Part shown: one piece after another, positions 30,840-35,619 of the stretch
Layout: each line of letters starts with the position of its first letter
How positions within the stretch are numbered: position 1 is the first letter of the stretch
Assembly: GCF_000002995.4 (NCBI RefSeq)
Contig: NW_025062322.1
Coordinates: 1 to 35,619 of the forward strand
Direction: 5' to 3'
DNA from: Brugia malayi
Taxonomy: Eukaryota; Nematoda; Chromadorea; Rhabditida; Onchocercidae
Length of the DNA stretch: 35,619 nt
Translations under genes and position numbers: made by a program
Notes under the pieces: generated by a model
The model's database searches: none
What the model was told of the DNA's origin: nothing
What the model saw: the letters and a program-made list of their open reading frames with translations, nothing else

Positions 30840-31560
30840 GGAAGATAGATCCTTCAGAAACCTAGTACCATTTTTAGGACTTGCAGGTTCTGATACTCTA
30901 GCTGGAGTGATATCTATGTGGCATGGTAATAGCTCTCATGCTGCAGTATTTGATAACAATAAAGATTTGATAGATTTTTCAAAAGCAAGAGCATTTGGCT
31001 TTGAAATGGCTAGCTTACTGAAAGATCCCGTTGCTCTGGGGTTGGTCTTGACTTATTATTTCACAGGATTAGTATATCTCTTGATGGCACTCCATCTATT
31101 ATCGTCCTTAATGAGGTATGGACATTAATATATAATCCTCTTTTTGCATCTAAGATAAAGGACTAGTTGAAAGTGATGAGAAAATTAAATGCCTTTGTGG
31201 TTTTTGCTATTCAGAGCGTTGAAGATGCAAGCAAAAGTACTATTAGTAATATAAATGTACAGCAAACATCAACACAGATTTTTTTGTCAAATCTAAAAGC
31301 TACTAGTGTCTACCAAAATGTTTTCATGTTGACTGAACGCGAGTACATACTAATCAAGCACACAGATCCAAGTACTAGATTTTCCCTTGGTCAAACAAGG
31401 GATTAATGCTGTGGTGGCGAGAATAGACTTAAAAGGTTTAGATGATATAGTCAACACATTATGGACGTGCAGAGAGTGTCATACTGTTATATTAAAAGAA
31501 GTCGGGGAGGATCCAAAAGTATGGTTGGTTTTTTATTTTATCAGAAGTAAAAAATGTTTA
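30840..31560 (+). pseudogene. virB4: Wolbachia type IV secretion ATPase VirB4, C-terminal part
   Basis: VirB4 is the ATPase that powers the type IV secretion channel. Pieces in three frames read ISMWHGNSSHAAVFDN, RAFGFEMASLLKDPVALG, TPSIIVLNEVWTLIYNP, VMRKLNAFVVFA, SVEDASKSTISN, VFMLTEREYILIKHTDPSTR, GINAVVARIDLKGLDDIV and EVGEDPKVW, in the order expected for the C-terminal half. The Walker B motif IIVLDE has become IIVLNE. A TAG (31164-31166) replaces the Trp of the KDWLKV motif. Frameshifts lie near 31070, 31390 and 31470. The Walker A motif and N-terminal half are missing. It is non-functional but clearly recognisable. Confidence 0.9.
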
Positions 31561-31800
31561 AGACTAAGCTGTCATTACGGTATTTTTACTAGATATAGAT
31601 TTTTCACTCTCATGTGCAGTACTTGCAGACAGAGTAAGTGGCACTGATAAGACGAAATTGTTAGCAGATTTAGTTCTGTTGCTAGCATTATCATGCCTCT
31701 AACCCTGACTGTCGGACTTTGAAAACAGTTGCAGCTATTGCAGGAATAGCAATTACCGTGGTTAAAATCCCTTCATATCTAGTTCAAAATTTCAAATATG
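31561..31800 (+). pseudogene. Possible start of a virB6-like remnant
   Basis: In Wolbachia virB6 genes follow virB4. Here short coding-like pieces follow (VSGTDKTKLLADLVLLLAL about 31636-31694, and TLKTVAAIAGIAITVVKIP about 31718-31776), hydrophobic enough to fit a membrane protein. They are in different frames, separated by stops. The position supports virB6 but the text alone does not prove it. Confidence 0.4.
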
Positions 31801-33899
31801 ATTTGTTAGCTACGTCCATAACGTTTCATGGTTCACGGTTCACGTACCATTTGCGAATTTCCTTCTTTTAAATTTTATGAAAACTGCTATCCTCTCTATG
31901 ATTAGACTGATCGGAAAGCAGAGTTGACGGCGTAAGCGGACGTGAGCAGTTAAGTTAGAAAGTATAAATTCTACCGAAACTTCTTCGAACTAAAATAAAG
32001 ACAAGCTTTAATCTCATTTACCTGAATAACACAAAGGAAAGTACAGTTTCGGAAACAAAAATATTACTGTGAACTATGTTAATGTTATTTCTACATGTAT
32101 TTCTATTAAACGACCATGACCAACGTCTTATTCTTATCGAAATCATCATCATCAATCATTCTTTTGTTTCTTTTTTGTGTCTTTTTGTTTTTATTTATTT
32201 ATTTATTTATTTTTTTTTTTTTTTGCTTGGATCTCATGCAGTTATGGTTACCAATCGATTGGTTTTTGGCAATCGATATTCCTTCTCTTGGAATTTTCTA
32301 GAAAACTTTTCACAATAGGTTAAATTATTTGTTCTTTGTTTTCCTTAGCACTTTGAAGCATAATCTTTTCGGATTTTTTTTCTGAAAGCTTTTTTCAAAA
32401 AACATGTAAAATAGTAATTTCAAGTTGGAGGATAATCGGTACTTGTAATAGTTATTTCGGCGAAGTAAAGTTTTGAGAGAAGTATGTAATAGTTAAGTTT
32501 CATTATCTGAATCAATTGATATTATACGAAACATTTATAAGATGAAATTTAATGATTCATTGCCTAACTTTCCTCGGTTCACATTTTACGAAACATTCAG
32601 TTTTAAATCTAATATTAATACAGATTGAACTTTCTAGTAATAGTGGATTTTTTTGGCTGTTATGTTGCTTTGAATTGCAACTTAATTATTTAGGCGTAAT
32701 GTTTGGCTGTATCACTTCAACTTTGATGAATTCAGCATCGGGGTGTTCAGCAAGGATTTAATTCAACTGTTTTACTCTTTGACTTTTAAAGTGTTGGATT
32801 TTTAATAATAATAATAATAATAGTATTTGTCGCTTCATTTATTTATACCTAGAATGTATTGCATTTTTAATTAGTTTATATTGCTTACTTTTTGACTCCT
32901 TCGTTTCATCTTCGTATTTTAAAGTTTATTCTTAAATTTGGCATTGTTGATTGCATTCTCACTTTCTTTTATTTATTCGTTATTTCTTTCATAATGTAGC
33001 GTTGATTCCATTGTATTGTTTTTTAATGCAAAATATGCTGTCACTAAGATGATCCCTTATGATCTTTGGCATGTATCAAATTTATGAACTGATGAACTTG
33101 CCTGCAACTGGAGAAGTCATATGGTGGAGATAGTTCTGTTTTGTCTAGAGGTAAATAATTTTGTGCTCATCACTATGCGATTATGGAATGGTTCGACGAA
33201 CAGATAAATGCCGGTATGTAGCAGTACAGCGATGGTAATCGATCGGAACAGACAGTGCTGTAGTGGGTTCATCGTAGCTAGACAGTACTGCCAGGGTGAG
33301 TATGCCAGCCAGCCAGCCAGCCATTGAGTCAGCAACGCACATTTACTACGTGTCGCGGAGGCTTTATCTACCAGCAAACTATAGAAAATGAAGTCGCCCA
33401 TGCCAAGACGAACTGATGCTGAAATTTGCATATTTACTAATTTTAGCTTAAATTTAACATCATATAGTACGCATTATTAAGCATTATGAATTGTGGGATG
33501 ATTCGCTTGATGATTGTGGGATGACTGGTCAGTTACCGAGTTGGCAGGTCAAGAAGATGATTTGGCAAGAAAATAATTCCCAAAGAAATAAATATTTCAC
33601 AGCTTAGATTTCCCATATCTTTCTGTCGCATTATGAAAATTAATTGAAGGAATTAATTAGATAAAGTTCTGAGCAGGTAATACTTATTTGATTGCTCTTA
33701 TTTGAAAAAAATACTTATTGAAAGAAAAAAACATGTTAATCACATTGATAGCGGTGAAAAGAATTAAGCGTTCTGAAGGATTTGTAATCAGAATGAGATT
33801 TTCAATTTATTTTTTTATTTCTATTCAAAAATTAATCTCGTAAGTGCCAATCTCCCGATACCTGTTCAACGAAAAAATTTCCACGAATACATCCATCAT
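31801..33899. other. AT-rich host DNA, no supported gene
   Basis: Contains T runs (about 32196-32224), an ATA microsatellite (about 32805-32822) and an AGCC repeat at about 33307-33323. Several open frames of 60-100 codons exist on both strands, but they are low-complexity, lack splice or start context and resemble no family I know. Confidence 0.4.
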
Positions 33900-34201
33900 T
33901 CAGAGCATCGTAGACTTTAAATTTCGTTTCTTTCTTTTATTCTCGGATGTTCCAAGCTTTGTGCAAATTTTCCGGATCGTTTCATCACATATATTACTTT
34001 TGCGACCTAACGCTTTACGCTGTTGGATATGTTTGCTCTTTGCTTCCTGTAATTTAGACAAGTTCACTTCAAAATTTTTAGGACTCAAGACGTGGATCTG
34101 TCGAAAGATAGGATATGATGTGCTAAATCGATGAATCCAGCTTTGTTGGAGCTTATTTTAGGCTTCTCCTCACTTTTTGTTGTTTTGGCTCGACAAGACA
34201 T
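33900..34201 (-). pseudogene. Small Lys-rich ORF interrupted by a frameshift (unknown)
   Basis: From an ATG at 34201 (MSCRAKTTKSEEKPK), preceded by an acceptor-like TAATCATTCAG 11 bases upstream, the minus strand reads 37 codons to SFDRSTS and then TGA. A shift of one base there opens a second frame: PKNFEVNLSKLQEAKSKHI, then ICDETIRKICTKLGTS, ending RNLKSTML with a stop at 33900. Together this would be about 100 residues, basic and helical. It could be a small nematode gene with a sequencing error, a decayed gene, or chance. I recognise no family. Confidence 0.35.
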
Positions 34202-34546
34202 CTCTTGCTTGTCTGAATGATTAACTTTGAAAAAGCTGCTTTTGTTTCTTTTTCCATTCTGATGTTTTCAGTTATGTTGTAAATCTCATGTGAACGATTT
34301 GTAGAGATAAAGAATTTTATCAAAACTGGTCCACAAAGACCTTTTTTCTTCTAAAAAATTTTTTCTTTTTTTTGTCTCTTTCGGTAAACGGATGGTAGCC
34401 AACTGACAAGAGAAATAGAATTTACTACCACAGCAGAAAGCTCACTGCCTAAGAGAACTTACGATTTCTTCCCTCCGCTCATCATTTCTATTCTCAGCGT
34501 GAACATTAAAAATCGCAATACCTATAAGGAGTAAGCAGTTGTCGCA
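34202..34546. other. Host DNA without visible features
   Basis: A T-rich stretch at about 34336-34370. No convincing frames, RNA genes or repeats. Confidence 0.35.
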
Positions 34547-35619
34547 AATTATAATTGTAAGAATGAATTAAAACAGTGAATTTATTTAATTTTGCTACTG
34601 AAATATCATTCAGAACTCAATTATTAAAGTTTATTTAATTATTTGTGCTGACCAAATGACCACAATGTATATGACCAGTACCATGCAATGGATAAAAATT
34701 AATCAATTAAGTTCAAAATATCTTTTTTTTTTTAACGATCTAATATTTTTTAACATTTTAATATCTAATTAAAATAAATTTTGATCAACCCGGGATTTAT
34801 TTCACAGTTTAATATACAAACACTTTTAAAAATTATACGATTTTCTTAAAATTTGATATTTATATTTGAAATAAAAATTATTTTTAATTGTTAGAATGAA
34901 TTGAAAACGTGACAAATTAAAAATTTAATCAGTTTTACTAATCAAATATTGGTTAAAACTTAATTATTAAAGTTTATTTTAATATTTATGCTGGTCAAAT
35001 GACCACAATGTATGTGACCAGTACCCATGCAATGCATAAAAATTACTCAGTTAAGTTCAAAATATCTACTTTTTTAAATGACTTGACATTTTTTTATATT
35101 TATATATATATATTAAAAATTAATTAAAATAAATTTTTGATATTGCTAGAATTTATTATGTAGATTAATATGCAAAATTCTAATAAATTGATGAATTTTC
35201 ATAAAATTTAAATTTTAAATTTGAAATAAAAATTAATTATAATTGTGAGAATGAATTAAAACCGTCAAGAATTAAAAATTTAATTAGTTTTGCTAATCAA
35301 ATATCGATTAAAACTCAATTATTAAAGCTTATTTTAATATTTCTGCTGATCAAATGACCACGATGTATGCGACCAGCACCTATGCAATGCACACAAATTA
35401 ATCAATTATAAGAAAATAAACTTTAATAACTAAGTTCTTTTTTAATATTAGAGAAATGAAATTAATCAAAATTTTTTTAATATTAGAGAAGTGAAATTAA
35501 TTAAATTCAAATTAAGAATTAAAATTTTGTAATGAAGTTTTGCGCAAGAATTCATCAGCAAAATTAATAAAATTTTGAATTAGTAATGGTTTTAATTCAA
35601 TTTAAGAATTAAAATTAAA
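34547..35619 (-). repeat. Diverged HhaI-related tandem repeat
   Basis: About three units. The landmark GCTG(A/G)(C/T)CAAATGACCAC recurs at 34648, 34990 and 35345, giving spacings of 342 and 355 bp. The reverse complement (GTGCATTGCATAGGTGCTGGT) aligns with the HhaI unit's GTGCATTGTACCAGTGCTGATC, so these units are diverged, inverted relatives. From about 35515 the orientation flips to forward: GTTTTGCGCAAGAATTCATC and AGCAAAATTAATAAAA match the HhaI unit with its GCGC site (35542). The array runs off the window. Confidence 0.8.

Noticed and set aside
27194..31800. Functional Wolbachia operon or contaminating endosymbiont contig
   Set aside because: Every gene is truncated and most carry stops or frameshifts, the order is shuffled, and the block is joined directly to the nuclear HhaI satellite.
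32690..32775. Minus-strand stretch ILAEHPDAEFIKVEVIQPN that looks like a last exon
   Set aside because: A stop codon lies directly upstream in frame and there is no AG acceptor between it and the frame start. Only 24 codons.
33117..33431. 104-codon minus-strand frame
   Set aside because: Contains a repeat-derived stretch (from AGCC repeats), mixed composition, no recognised domain and no start or splice context.

Overview
This window looks like nuclear DNA of a filarial nematode, most likely Brugia (B. malayi or a close relative). The main evidence is a tandem array at about 25.8-27.1 kb. Its repeat spacing (322, 323, 316 and 324 bp), GCGC sites and sequence match the 322-bp HhaI satellite known from Brugia. 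Very high AT content, nematode-type splice sites, a nematode BEL/Pao retrotransposon and decayed Wolbachia gene fragments all agree with this.

Layout. (1) 1-3877: a 62-bp satellite (with a ~54-bp short variant) containing internal higher-order duplications. (2) 3878-5820: the 5' part of a decayed BEL/Pao element (gag on the minus strand plus its LTR), cut off inside gag by the satellite. (3) 5821-13425: host DNA. It holds a first-exon-like segment at 6361, a decayed Gln-rich exon-like piece, and a spliced plus-strand gene with phase-compatible exons from about 8.4 to 13.4 kb. The gene encodes a basic/serine-rich protein with C-terminal membrane segments, which I do not recognise. (4) 15001-17686: a rearranged second copy of 4543-6784, led by an extra partial gag copy and by two inverted copies of a 62-bp piece of the host gene's intron. 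(5) 17687-19398: the same 62-bp satellite in the opposite orientation. (6) 19399-25813: a complete BEL/Pao retrotransposon on the minus strand, with 492-bp LTRs and one uninterrupted 1,830-codon gag-pol frame. (7) 25814-27193: HhaI satellite ending in a short inverted piece. (8) 27194 to about 31800: a mosaic of broken Wolbachia genes (nuclear Wolbachia transfers): a coiled-coil protein, a membrane/coiled-coil protein, dnaJ, icd, an ankyrin protein, prfB and virB4. Their strands and order are shuffled, and they carry stops and frameshifts. (9) 31800-34546: AT-rich host DNA with one weak small ORF. (10) 34547-35619: a diverged HhaI-related repeat, mostly inverted.

The only long intact coding sequence is the retrotransposon polyprotein, and the only spliced host gene supported is the 8.4-13.4 kb one. 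The rest is satellite, transposon remains and bacterial pseudogenes. The window reads as a repeat-rich, heavily rearranged region in which retroelements, two satellite families and endosymbiont DNA are joined at sharp boundaries. No operon or bacterial-style pathway is functional here.
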